Below are positions 17,981-24,991 of a stretch of DNA of 64,000 nucleotides, one piece after another. A model generated the notes under the pieces. That model saw only the letters and a list, made by a program, of their open reading frames with translations. It was not told the DNA's origin and made no database searches. The stretch lies in contig NZ_CP054861.1 in the NCBI RefSeq assembly GCF_013459645.1, positions 664,501-728,500 of the forward strand, given 5' to 3'. The DNA comes from Martelella sp. NC20 (GTDB lineage: Bacteria; Pseudomonadota; Alphaproteobacteria; Rhizobiales; Rhizobiaceae). Position 1 is the first letter of the stretch. Each line of letters begins with the position of its first letter. The position numbers and the translations under genes are program-made.

Positions 17981-18587
17981 CAGCTATGTGGTCCACGTGG
18001 TCGACGATGAGGAGCCGGTGCGCAAGTCGCTTGCCTTCCTCCTGACCACGGTGGGCTTCACGGTCAGGGTGCACGAGTCCGCGACGAGCTTTCTCGCTTC
18101 CGCGCCGGCCATCGGCAAAGCCTGCCTCGTTACTGACTTGAGGATGCCGGGTATGAGCGGAGTGGAGCTTTTGTATAAGCTGAACGAGACCGGTACCATG
18201 ATCCCTGCCGTCGTCATCACCGGGCATGGTGACGTTCCCATGGCTGTTGCAGCGATGAAAGCCGGCGCCATCGACTTCATCGAGAAGCCGTTTGAAGACG
18301 AGGTGCTGATTGAGGCTATCAAACGCGCCGCAAGTCAGCTTGAACAAACCGCGCGTCCCGTCGAAGACGCCGCTGCCCTTTCCGCCAGGCTTGATCTCCT
18401 TTCGGAGCGCGAACGCCAGGTTATGTCAGGCGTCGTCGCTGGTTTGCCCAACAAGGCAATCGCCTACGATCTTGGCATCAGCCCCCGCACGGTCGAGGTC
18501 CATCGCGCCAATATCATGGCCAAGATGCAGGCCAGGAACCTGCCCGAACTGGTGCGCATGACCATCGCCATGCGCGTCTTCCTCTGA
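17970..18587 (+). CDS. fixJ: Response regulator FixJ
   Basis: The 205-residue protein has a receiver domain with acidic pair D12-D13, phospho-acceptor D56 in [13 protein letters not shown], the ITGHGD loop and the conserved lysine in FIEKPF. A LuxR-type helix-turn-helix follows: [20 protein letters not shown] then [20 protein letters not shown]. The ATG lies inside the last codons of fixL, an 11-base overlap, showing translational coupling with its kinase. Phosphorylated FixJ activates fixK-type promoters, and a matching site lies ahead of the fixK gene downstream. Confidence 0.93.
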   Translation: MHIDSYVVHVVDDEEPVRKSLAFLLTTVGFTVRVHESATSFLASAPAIGKACLVTDLRMPGMSGVELLYKLNETGTMIPAVVITGHGDVPMAVAAMKAGAIDFIEKPFEDEVLIEAIKRAASQLEQTARPVEDAAALSARLDLLSERERQVMSGVVAGLPNKAIAYDLGISPRTVEVHRANIMAKMQARNLPELVRMTIAMRVFL

Positions 18588-18629
18588 CCCTGCTCTGGAG
18601 CGGCGACGGCTTAGCCCAGACGACCTTTC

Positions 18630-18643
18630 TTGATCCACCTCAA
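18630..18643. promoter_or_regulatory. Near-consensus FNR/FixK box
   Basis: TTGATCCACCTCAA departs from TTGAT-N4-RTCAA at one base. It is centred about 80 bp upstream of the receiver-like gene and 43 bp after fixJ. Confidence 0.55.
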
Positions 18644-18716
18644 TGCAGACGGCCGCGAACAATGGGATCAATCACGATTGGTGGCCCTGTCGGGCCGGGT
18701 CTTTGGAAAAGTGGAT

Positions 18717-19064
18717 ATGGCAACGGCGAATGTACTGGTCGTCGCTCCGGATGCAGCATTCGGGCACTCCATCGCTTTCGCACTGGAAAGCGGCGGCTTC
18801 AAGGTCGTCCTCCATCGCTACGTGGATGAGGCCTTTGTGTCGCCGGACGCGCTCGATGCTGCATGCGCGGTCGTTGATGACGACGCGATTGTCGACTGGA
18901 AACGGTCGCGCGAACTGTTCGACAGCTTTGGGAAACCTGTCATTCTGTTGCTGAATCTTTTGCGTTCCGCACCCGATCTTCCCGTCGCCAAGCACCTCAC
19001 GAAGCCGTTCCTCGGTGAACCGTTGATCGAAGCGGTGTTGAACGTGATTGCAGGTCAGCAATGA
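18717..19064 (+). CDS. Stand-alone receiver-like protein
   Basis: The 115-residue protein resembles a FixJ-type receiver domain without an output domain. It keeps a VVDDDAIVD segment at the phospho-acceptor position and the switch-lysine region HLTKPF, but lacks the acidic pair after beta-1 (VLVVAPDAAFG instead of VVDDE). It may therefore be poorly phosphorylated or act as an adaptor. The start at ATG 18717 follows AAGTGGAT; the upstream in-frame ATG at 18630 falls within the FNR-type box. Its position between fixJ and fixK recalls the small FixL/FixJ modulators of rhizobia, but no sequence identity to FixT is apparent. Confidence 0.65.
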   Translation: MATANVLVVAPDAAFGHSIAFALESGGFKVVLHRYVDEAFVSPDALDAACAVVDDDAIVDWKRSRELFDSFGKPVILLLNLLRSAPDLPVAKHLTKPFLGEPLIEAVLNVIAGQQ

Positions 19065-19068
19065 CCCG

Positions 19069-19087
19069 CTACGTAGTATCCCTTACG
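19069..19087 (+). promoter_or_regulatory. Putative FixJ-binding site of the fixK promoter
   Basis: CTACGTAGTATCCCTTACG closely resembles the FixJ site reported for rhizobial fixK promoters (TAMGTAGTTTCCC-like). It ends 69 bp upstream of the fixK ATG, a suitable activating position. The match is from memory of the consensus. Confidence 0.5.
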
Positions 19088-19155
19088 AACATAACCGAAT
19101 TTCGCTCTGTCGGATTATGCGCGAATGATTGCTCATCAACCTGAGGGAGACAATC

Positions 19156-19812
19156 ATGGCCGGCCCGAACACATCGCAGTTCCTATACGACGCACATGAT
19201 GGGCCCGTCCCAGGCGAGCTACCCTGTCCGCCGTTCGGCCGGGGTGTTCAGCCTCCAGCCTTCTACCCGGCCGGCGCCGAGATTTATGCTCAGGGCGAGA
19301 CGTGCGGAAGCCTTTACAAGGTCGAGTTCGGCGCAGTGCGGATCTATCGCCTGCTGGCGGATGGCCGTCGCCAGATATCGGCCTTTCATCTCTCCGGGGA
19401 GGTCTTCGGCTTCGAAGCCGACACGGTCCATCATTTTTTCGCCGAGGCGATTTGCGCTACCGGCATCCGGACCCTGCGTACGACGTCATCCCAAGGCGAT
19501 CGTGCGATCGAGCTTCTGCCCATGGCGCTCCGGGGTCTCGTGCGAGCGCAGGAACATCTTCTTGTGCTCGGTCGCCAAAATGCCATCGAACGGGTCGCTG
19601 CGTTCCTCGTTGAAATGTGCGAGCGGCAGGGCGGATTGCGGCAGGTCGAGCTACCGATGTCGCGGACCGATATTGCGGATTATCTCGGTCTCACAATCGA
19701 GACCGTCTCGCGCGTTTTCTCCAGGCTGAGGCAGAAGGGTGTCATTGGATTGCCAAGTCTGCGCGGCGTGGACATCGTCAAATGGCAAACGCTGCAGGAC
19801 ATGGCGGCATAA
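19156..19812 (+). CDS. fixK: Crp/Fnr-family regulator FixK
   Basis: The 218-residue protein has a cyclic-nucleotide-like beta-barrel N-terminal domain and a C-terminal helix-turn-helix with MSRTDIADYLGLTIETVSRV. The recognition helix ETVSR carries the E..SR residues that read TTGA half-sites. It lacks the N-terminal cysteine cluster of FNR, which together with its place after fixLJ identifies it as FixK-type. GGGAG precedes the ATG at 19156, and a FixJ-type site lies upstream. It is the prime candidate, with the FNR homologue at 22.1 kb, for binding the boxes spread over this island. Confidence 0.88.
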   Translation: MAGPNTSQFLYDAHDGPVPGELPCPPFGRGVQPPAFYPAGAEIYAQGETCGSLYKVEFGAVRIYRLLADGRRQISAFHLSGEVFGFEADTVHHFFAEAICATGIRTLRTTSSQGDRAIELLPMALRGLVRAQEHLLVLGRQNAIERVAAFLVEMCERQGGLRQVELPMSRTDIADYLGLTIETVSRVFSRLRQKGVIGLPSLRGVDIVKWQTLQDMAA

Positions 19813-20326
19813 GGGACGCCATATGGGAACCGGCCGGTTGCGGGATTCGTTGAATCTGCAACCGCCTCGGCAGCTACGCCGACGCTGGTCTGACGAATTC
19901 AAAGCACGGGCGGTGGCCGAGGCACCTGGAGCCAGGCGCGAATGTCTCGGCAATCTCGCGCCGTCTGGACATCCACCCGTCCCAGTTCTTTAACTGGCAT
20001 CGTGCAGTCCTGAATACTCGGGAGGGTCTGACGGAACCGACCCGCAAGCCTGGCTTGCCGATGTCGTCGCCGCCGCAACGCCGCCATAGCGCGATCGGCC
20101 AAGAATACCCGGTCGAAATCCGACAACTGATCAAACAGCCAGCGCCGCGGTGCTCACCGGACGGTTGCGGCCAACGTGTCGGCAGAATGCCTGGAACTCG
20201 CCTGGTCGGACGAGGTGATTCGGCGGCGTCACCAAGTCGATGCTGGATCAACCTACGGTGCCACTCTTCATGGCTCGGTAATGGTGTAATTACGCACGCC
20301 GCTCCCGGCCGGCAGAGCTTAACCCC
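19813..20326. other. Intergenic region with an IS66-type scar
   Basis: This 514-bp stretch holds the frameshifted transposase remnant listed separately. The rest, about 20020-20326, has short broken frames on both strands and no recognisable gene, site or repeat. Confidence 0.5.
19862..20015 (+). pseudogene. IS66-type accessory transposase (TnpA/OrfA) fragment
   Basis: The plus strand reads LRRRWSDEFKARAVAEA in one frame, then LEPGANVSAISRRLDIHPSQ and FFNWHRAVL in the next. Together they reproduce the N-terminal helix-turn-helix of IS66-family OrfA proteins with a frameshift after GCC GAG GCA. The remaining IS genes and ends are absent. Confidence 0.6.
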
Positions 20327-20776
20327 TTACGCCTCCAGAGCGTCGCGCCCCGACATGCGCGTGATATGTATGCGGAAGAAAACGTGCGGGGCGTGGTCGG
20401 CCGCCGGCGGCAGAGCCGGCTTCAATGCGCCAGGTTCCCACCAGTCGACATGCTTGGAGAGTAGCGACCAAGCGCGTTCGCGCAACCGCTTATGGCCGAT
20501 CTGATCCGGCAATTCCTCGAAAAGACCTTCGGCAACAACGCTTTGCCAGGTCCGCCCTTCGCCTTTCTCCTCGACCAGAATTGCCACGTTCGGATTGGCT
20601 CGCATTGTGTCCAGCTTGCGGCCGGGCATGGTGAATGCATAGGCGCAGTCGTCGGCATAGGCATAGAAGATCGGTACGGCATAGGGCTGATTGTCGCTCG
20701 AGCAGGCAAGCCGTGCGAGACGGTTGGCTGCGACAATAGCTGTGCATTGGGCTGCGGAAAGTTCTCGAATAATCAT
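20327..20776 (-). CDS. Pyridoxamine 5'-phosphate oxidase-like flavin-binding protein
   Basis: The 149-residue protein fits the small PNPOx-like/flavin-nucleotide-binding split-barrel family. Features are SAAQCTAIVAANRLARLACS at the N-terminus, YAVPIFYAYADD, and MPGRKLDTMRANPNVAILVE in the flavin-binding region. GGAG lies 6 bases before the ATG. Members are found next to universal stress proteins and in Anr/FixK/FNR regulons. A degenerate FNR-type site lies about 88 bp upstream, inside the end of the next gene. Substrate unknown; a direct role in vitamin B6 synthesis is unlikely. Confidence 0.8.
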   Translation of the reverse strand: MIIRELSAAQCTAIVAANRLARLACSSDNQPYAVPIFYAYADDCAYAFTMPGRKLDTMRANPNVAILVEEKGEGRTWQSVVAEGLFEELPDQIGHKRLRERAWSLLSKHVDWWEPGALKPALPPAADHAPHVFFRIHITRMSGRDALEA

Positions 20777-20857
20777 AGCGGTCTCCGTTCAAAAGCGTAA
20801 CGAAAATGCGGTCAGCCGCGTCCATTATCATTGCCGAGCTATGATTTTGCTCCAGAA

Positions 20858-20871
20858 ATGATGCGGATCAG
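20858..20871. promoter_or_regulatory. Degenerate FNR-type site upstream of the PNPOx-like gene
   Basis: ATGATGCGGATCAG keeps the TGAT-N4-ATCA core of the FNR site but loses both outer bases. It is centred about 88 bp from the start at 20776, the same distance range as the better boxes. Confidence 0.35.
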
Positions 20872-21563
20872 TCTGATGGCCGCGCACGGCGGGACAGCAT
20901 CTCATTTTGGGCGGCTGGCATGCCTTCTCCTTCGTATTTTCGCATGAGTTCGAGCACCTCGGCGTCATCGAGTTGATGGAACTCCCGATAGTGGAAGCCG
21001 AGCGCGCGGAAATGCGACGGTTGGGAAAGGCATACAATCCGATCGGCCTCCCGAGACAAATCCGACACGGCCTCCGGCGAGGCGACGGGCAGCGCCAGGA
21101 TGATCCGCGCGGGTGACCGGCGGCGGATGGCACGCGCGGCAACCTTCATAGTTGTGCCCGTTGCGGCGCCATCGTCGACCAGGATCACGGTCTTTCCCTT
21201 CACCGAAAGCGGTTGCCGTTCGGCCCTGTAGACCGCGCGGCGGCGTTCCAGTTCGGGCCTCTCGCGGGCAATCAAGGCTGAGAGTTGCTCATCCTGCAAG
21301 CCGTAGGCTTCGATGATTTCGCGGTTGAGGACCACTTCCGGAGGATTGCCGTCAACGATCGCCGCCACTGCGAGTTCCGGATTGCCCGGCGCGCCGACCT
21401 TGCGAACGATGACGAGGTCGAGGCGGGCGCCGAGCGCCAGGGCGACTTCGACCGCGACAGGCACGCCGCCACGCGGGAGCGCCAACACGATCGGATCGCG
21501 CGGCGCCAGAGCGGCGATTTCAGTTGCGAGCATGCGCCCGGCTTCGGAACGGTTGCGAAACAT
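20868..21563 (-). CDS. Phosphoribosyltransferase-family protein
   Basis: The 231-residue type I phosphoribosyltransferase fold carries the PRPP-binding motif VILVDDGAATGTTM and an N-terminal LALPRGGVPVAVEVALAL segment. This subgroup is a common companion of stress proteins and DUF2267 proteins; the acceptor base is not known. The ATG lies 3 bp after the stop of the DUF2267 gene, so the two form an operon. The stop region overlaps the degenerate FNR-type site of the following gene. Confidence 0.85.
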   Translation of the reverse strand: MFRNRSEAGRMLATEIAALAPRDPIVLALPRGGVPVAVEVALALGARLDLVIVRKVGAPGNPELAVAAIVDGNPPEVVLNREIIEAYGLQDEQLSALIARERPELERRRAVYRAERQPLSVKGKTVILVDDGAATGTTMKVAARAIRRRSPARIILALPVASPEAVSDLSREADRIVCLSQPSHFRALGFHYREFHQLDDAEVLELMRKYEGEGMPAAQNEMLSRRARPSD

Positions 21564-21566
21564 TGT

Positions 21567-21992
21567 TCAATGCGTCGGCCAGAGTTGGCGGAGCGCCTTC
21601 TTCATAGAGGTGCGGACCTGCGCGATTTCGCCTTGGTCGAGATGACGGTCGAGCAACCCGAAAACTGCGGCGATCGCCCAATCCGGCTCGTCGAGGGGGT
21701 CGCTCGCCATGTCGTGTTGGATGCGTGCGACGAACTGCTCCTTGCGGCGATCGCGGACCGGGGTCTCCAAGGGCTTCCAGCCCTCGAAGTAGATGCCGCG
21801 CACAAGCGCGGGGAGTTGCGCGGCGAGGTCAGCCATTTCCGCTTCGGGCAGCCAGTCACGCAGCGCGTGCAAAACAGATCTGAGAAGGCGGTGGGCGCGC
21901 CGTTCGCTCCAGCCCAGATCCTCGGCGAGTTCATTGACCCATTCCTGAGCCTGGTCCGCAGCCTGCGTGAAGCCTGAGATTGTGGTGTTCAT
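21567..21992 (-). CDS. DUF2267 protein
   Basis: The 141-residue alpha-helical protein matches the DUF2267 pattern: WVNELAEDLGWSERRAHRLL, then LRDWLPEAEMADLAAQLPAL and GIYFEGW. It has no signal or membrane segment. Function is unknown. AAAGG lies 8 bases before the ATG. It is the first gene of a pair with the phosphoribosyltransferase and has an FNR-type box about 96 bp upstream. Confidence 0.82.
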   Translation of the reverse strand: MNTTISGFTQAADQAQEWVNELAEDLGWSERRAHRLLRSVLHALRDWLPEAEMADLAAQLPALVRGIYFEGWKPLETPVRDRRKEQFVARIQHDMASDPLDEPDWAIAAVFGLLDRHLDQGEIAQVRTSMKKALRQLWPTH

Positions 21993-22081
21993 GATGAGCG
22001 CCTTTCTTGAGCCTGCATATAAGGCAAGGATGCGTCAGCATCTTCGAGCCTTAGCATAATGCGTCGTTTGACCTTGTTGCA

Positions 22082-22095
22082 TTGAGCGGCGTCAA
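22082..22095. promoter_or_regulatory. FNR/FixK-type box upstream of the DUF2267 gene
   Basis: TTGAGCGGCGTCAA keeps TTGA and GTCAA around four bases, one base off the palindromic consensus. It is centred about 96 bp upstream of the start at 21992 and lies just beyond the stop of the FNR homologue gene. Confidence 0.6.
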
Positions 22096-22100
22096 TTTGC

Positions 22101-22868
22101 TCAACCGGCGCGCTGCAATTGTGTATTTGGCGGCGCGAAATCCTCCAGATCATGGCCAGAAATGGTCAGCAGGCGCCGCAGGTTCAGGATTTCGAAGCGT
22201 TGCGCGTCAATGATCCGGATCACGGCACCGCGGCCCATCTGCCGGATCGAGCGGCTAATGGATTCGACCGTGGTGCCGAGGTAGGCGGCCATGTCTTTTC
22301 TCGCGATCGGCACCTGAATGAAAGATGCCGCGCGGTTGTCGCGTGAACCGATCATGCCCTGGTTGTTGCTCAGGATCAGCAGGAATGTGGCGACCCGCTC
22401 GGTGACGGACTGGGTGGCCAACAACAGCATCCAGTCCTGTGCCGCGTCCAACTCGTGCGACATTGCAATGAACATCCGGTGCTCGATTTCCGGAAAGCGG
22501 AGAAGCAGACCTTCGAAGCTCGCGCGGTTGTAGCAGCAGAGCGTAACGTCCGTGGCCGCCTCTATGGCAACGTGCGAACGGCGCGCGAAGACCCGCCCGA
22601 ACATGTCTGATGGCAGCAGCAGGCCGACGATCTGCTGGCGACCGTCATGAAGCGTCTTCTGCATGCGAAGAACGCCGGAAACGACATTGCCGACGAAGCC
22701 CATCTCTTCGGCCTCCGCCAGCACCGTCTCACCAGCGCGATACGTCCGAATCCTGGCAAGCCGCGACAGTTCATGCTTCAACGTTGCGGAAGCGTTGGCG
22801 CAAACGGAGCACCTGAGTGCGGAACACCTGGCGCCACGAATGGGAAGTATTGTGTGCTGAGCTTCCAT
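22101..22868 (-). CDS. FNR-type Crp/Fnr-family regulator
   Basis: The 255-residue protein has the Crp/Fnr architecture. Near the N-terminus lie C15, C20 and C23 (RCSALRCSVCANA), and C111/C112 sit where FNR has its fourth cysteine. This is compatible with an oxygen-labile iron-sulfur cluster, although the spacing C-x4-C-x2-C is not the E. coli one. The C-terminal helix-turn-helix reads IARKDMAAYLGTTVESISRS, with E..SR typical for TTGA recognition. ATG at 22868 follows GAGGGAGAC; the longer frame to 22934 lacks a site. It is a second likely reader of the boxes in this island, next to FixK. Confidence 0.83.
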   Translation of the reverse strand: MEAQHTILPIRGARCSALRCSVCANASATLKHELSRLARIRTYRAGETVLAEAEEMGFVGNVVSGVLRMQKTLHDGRQQIVGLLLPSDMFGRVFARRSHVAIEAATDVTLCCYNRASFEGLLLRFPEIEHRMFIAMSHELDAAQDWMLLLATQSVTERVATFLLILSNNQGMIGSRDNRAASFIQVPIARKDMAAYLGTTVESISRSIRQMGRGAVIRIIDAQRFEILNLRRLLTISGHDLEDFAPPNTQLQRAG

Positions 22869-23005
22869 GTCTCCCTCGAACGTTGGAACAACGCCTGAGC
22901 GGGGAAACCCCACTTGCAGGGCGGTCGCGCCCATTGCCGGGAGAAGTTAAGAAGTGCAAGGCGAGCCGTCTTTGCGCTGGATCAAATTCGTGGCGCTTGT
23001 GGACG

Positions 23006-23460
23006 ATTATCCTTTCCGGCGAGCAGGCGGATGCCCTGGCGCATGTCACGGACGAGCGCGATTTCGGTATTGTCGTTGGCTATGCCGGTGAAGCGGCTCG
23101 GGCATATCCTCGCGCACCATCGCCAGCCTGGGGCATGGCTGGAAGAACGGTCGCGACATGCTCATGTCCCGCGATGTGCCGGTGATCGACGAGGCCGGCA
23201 TGGCCGGCACGCGCCAGTTGGAGCGCGTGCTGTCCCAATCGGCAGAGACTGGGGCCAGGGTGGCGCTGGTCGGCGATCCGCAGCAGTTGCAATCCATCGA
23301 AGCAGGCGCGGCGTTCCGTTCGATCCACGAGCGTCACGGCGGCGTCGAGATTGAAACCGTCCGCCGCCAGTGCGAGAGCTGGCAGTGTGACGCCACCCGT
23401 GATCTGGCGACGGGTAAAATCGGCGCAGCGAACGGCGCCTATAACAGTCACGACATGGTG
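23006..23460 (+). pseudogene. traA: traA relaxase/helicase fragment with internal deletion
   Basis: The frame first reads LSGEQADALAHVTDERDFGI followed by VVGYAG, which in TraA leads straight into the Walker A motif. Here it jumps, with a frameshift, to SGISSRTIASLGHGWKNGRD, then to VIDEAGMAGTRQLERVLSQS and VALVGDPQQLQSIEAGAAFR of the helicase domain. It ends with DATRDLATGKIGAA. Both ends and the GTGKS segment are missing, so it is non-functional. Intact TraA processes and unwinds conjugative plasmids of rhizobia and agrobacteria. Confidence 0.8.
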
Positions 23461-23472
23461 GCACCAAAAACA

Positions 23473-23504
23473 AACACTCCCGGAGGGGTTTCCTCGGGAG
23501 TGTT
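23473..23504 (+). terminator. Strong hairpin after the traA remnant
   Basis: Arms AACACTCCCGGAGG and CCTCGGGAGTGTT pair with one bulged base around a GGTTT loop. There is no T run afterwards, so terminator activity is uncertain; it could also be a relic of the mobile element. Confidence 0.45.
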
Positions 23505-23587
23505 GGTATCGTTGGTTGCGGGGGGGCACGCAACTACCGATACCGACATTCGATTAAAGTTGAGGTCTGACATAGACGCTACAATCT

Positions 23588-23745
23588 CTAACTCCGCGCC
23601 ACTTCCTCAAGTAGATATGCCACTGTGCGATCAACCTGACCTTCATCAGAGAAGCGGCCAAAACTAAATCTTATGCATTCCGACGCGACTTCACGATCTA
23701 CTCCCATGGCCCTCAACACATGCGAGGGCTCTGTTGTCCCATGCT
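23588..23745 (-). pseudogene. Cysteine desulfurase (NifS/IscS-type) C-terminal fragment
   Basis: The minus strand reads GTTEPSHVLRAMGVDREVAS then ECIRFSFGRFSDEGQVDRTV and a stop, a clear match to the C-terminal PSHVLRAMG...IRFSLGRFT region of NifS-like class V aminotransferases. Only about 50 codons remain and the active cysteine region is missing. Confidence 0.7.
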
Positions 23746-23761
23746 CCACGACCAGTATCAG

Positions 23762-23935
23762 ATGCAGCGCGTCCGGCGCGGGTTGGAAGATGCGCAGATG
23801 ACCGCTGAAAAGATCCTCGAACGCAATCGAGCTCTACTGGAGGATGTGGCCACAGTTTTGGTAAGTAAGCGCGAACTCAGTGGTTCTCAGCTCGAAGACC
23901 TTCTGGATCGTGTCGAGCCAGAGCGCGGGAAAGGA
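23762..23935 (+). pseudogene. FtsH-like (peptidase M41) C-terminal fragment
   Basis: The plus strand reads VRRGLEDAQMTAEKILERNR then ALLEDVATVLVSKRELSGSQ and LEDLLDRV. This is the helical end of the peptidase M41 domain of FtsH-like proteases (pattern NR..L..VA..L...E.L.G..LE.LL). The ATPase and zinc-binding parts are absent. Confidence 0.6.
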
Positions 23936-24435
23936 ACCATGTTGCGCGGTCAGCGCGGGCTGAACAACGGTAGGTCCATCACTGAATCAGATGGCCTTGG
24001 CGATTGCGGCGGATTCCGCAGCATTACAAGATAACAGTGCTCGTGACTGACAGAGGTCACCAAAGATGAACCGCGGGCGCGTTAGGTGTCGCGAGCGCAT
24101 CGAGGCGTTACGATCGACTGGCAGCAGGTCTGGCTGCCAATCGATTACTTCGGTGACCGGAAAGAAAGAAGACATTTCTGCCGCGCGTCCGCATAACGCG
24201 TTCGGCGACAAAACGACCGTTCCGGGTCCTTGCTTCACCTTGAAGGGCATATAGAACTGGTTCCAGTTACCGAACAAACCTTGTCGCTTATCCCGGAAAA
24301 TGCTTCCCGAAAAGCTAATGACAGTCTGTCACTGTAGATAGTTTTGCGCTGACCAAAAAGTTGTTCATCCTGTTTTCGATTTTCACAACCGCCCCTTATT
24401 CTGTTCAGAGGCGAAGAATACAGGTTAGGTGCAGC

Positions 24436-24579
24436 ATGAGCTACCAGTTCATACATATACAGACATACGGTGACAGCGTTCGAAGCGTGGGGCAGAACGA
24501 AAACCACGTAAACAGTGCACAGCAGGTGTTCGGCGATGGGTATCGACGGCCATCAGATCGTGCGCGGCAACGGAACTAA
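24436..24579 (+). pseudogene. Relaxase-like N-terminal fragment
   Basis: A frame of 47 codons starts MSYQFIHIQTYGDSVRSVGQ and stops soon after GYRRPSDRARQRN. The xYQFIHIExYA-type opening is found in mobilisation/relaxase-like proteins of alphaproteobacterial plasmids. Nothing of the catalytic domain follows. Identification is tentative. Confidence 0.4.
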
Positions 24580-24991
24580 GATGAGAGAGTATTTCGGCAA
24601 CGCCTCTCGTTATGACGCTGACGCAGGCCCCCTCGCGGCGCAGGTGAACGTGGCGCGAGGGGAGCCAAGCTCCTGGATCTTCAGGCGCGAGCCGCCCAGC
24701 AACCATTCCTCCGCCAGCATCCGGTAGGTAAAGCCCGGTGCGAAGGCTGCCAGCGCCTTCTGTTCCACGGAGGATGCGCTTGGCGTAATCGAGATGTTTT
24801 CACCCTGTTTCAAGTTGGAAATAAACTCAAATTTTACAGGGTAATCAATATCATTTTGGCATGGATCTACCCCAATGTTTTTATTGGAATTCTATCAGTC
24901 CCTGTAGTTCTCTTACATAAGACGTGTGGCAGAATAGCTTGCCCTCGCACCACACCTAGGTAACGACAATAATCGGGCAACCAGGTACCGC

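Larger units (their letters stand above)
22935..24991. other. Gene graveyard with mobile-element scars
   Basis: About 2 kb between the FNR homologue and the catabolic genes contains no intact gene. It holds fragments of traA, a cysteine desulfurase, an FtsH-like protease and a relaxase-like protein, in both orientations, plus a hairpin. The stretches 24035-24435 and 24580-24991 show only short frames. The latter includes a minus-strand frame reading FAPGFTYRMLAEEWLLGGSR that I do not recognise. The segment looks like the remains of plasmid or integrative-element DNA. Confidence 0.65.

Noticed and set aside
24047..24060. CTGACAGAGGTCAC as an FNR-type box
   Set aside because: Only the inner TGAC-N4-GTCA core is kept, both outer bases are wrong, and no gene start lies at a fitting distance in this debris region.
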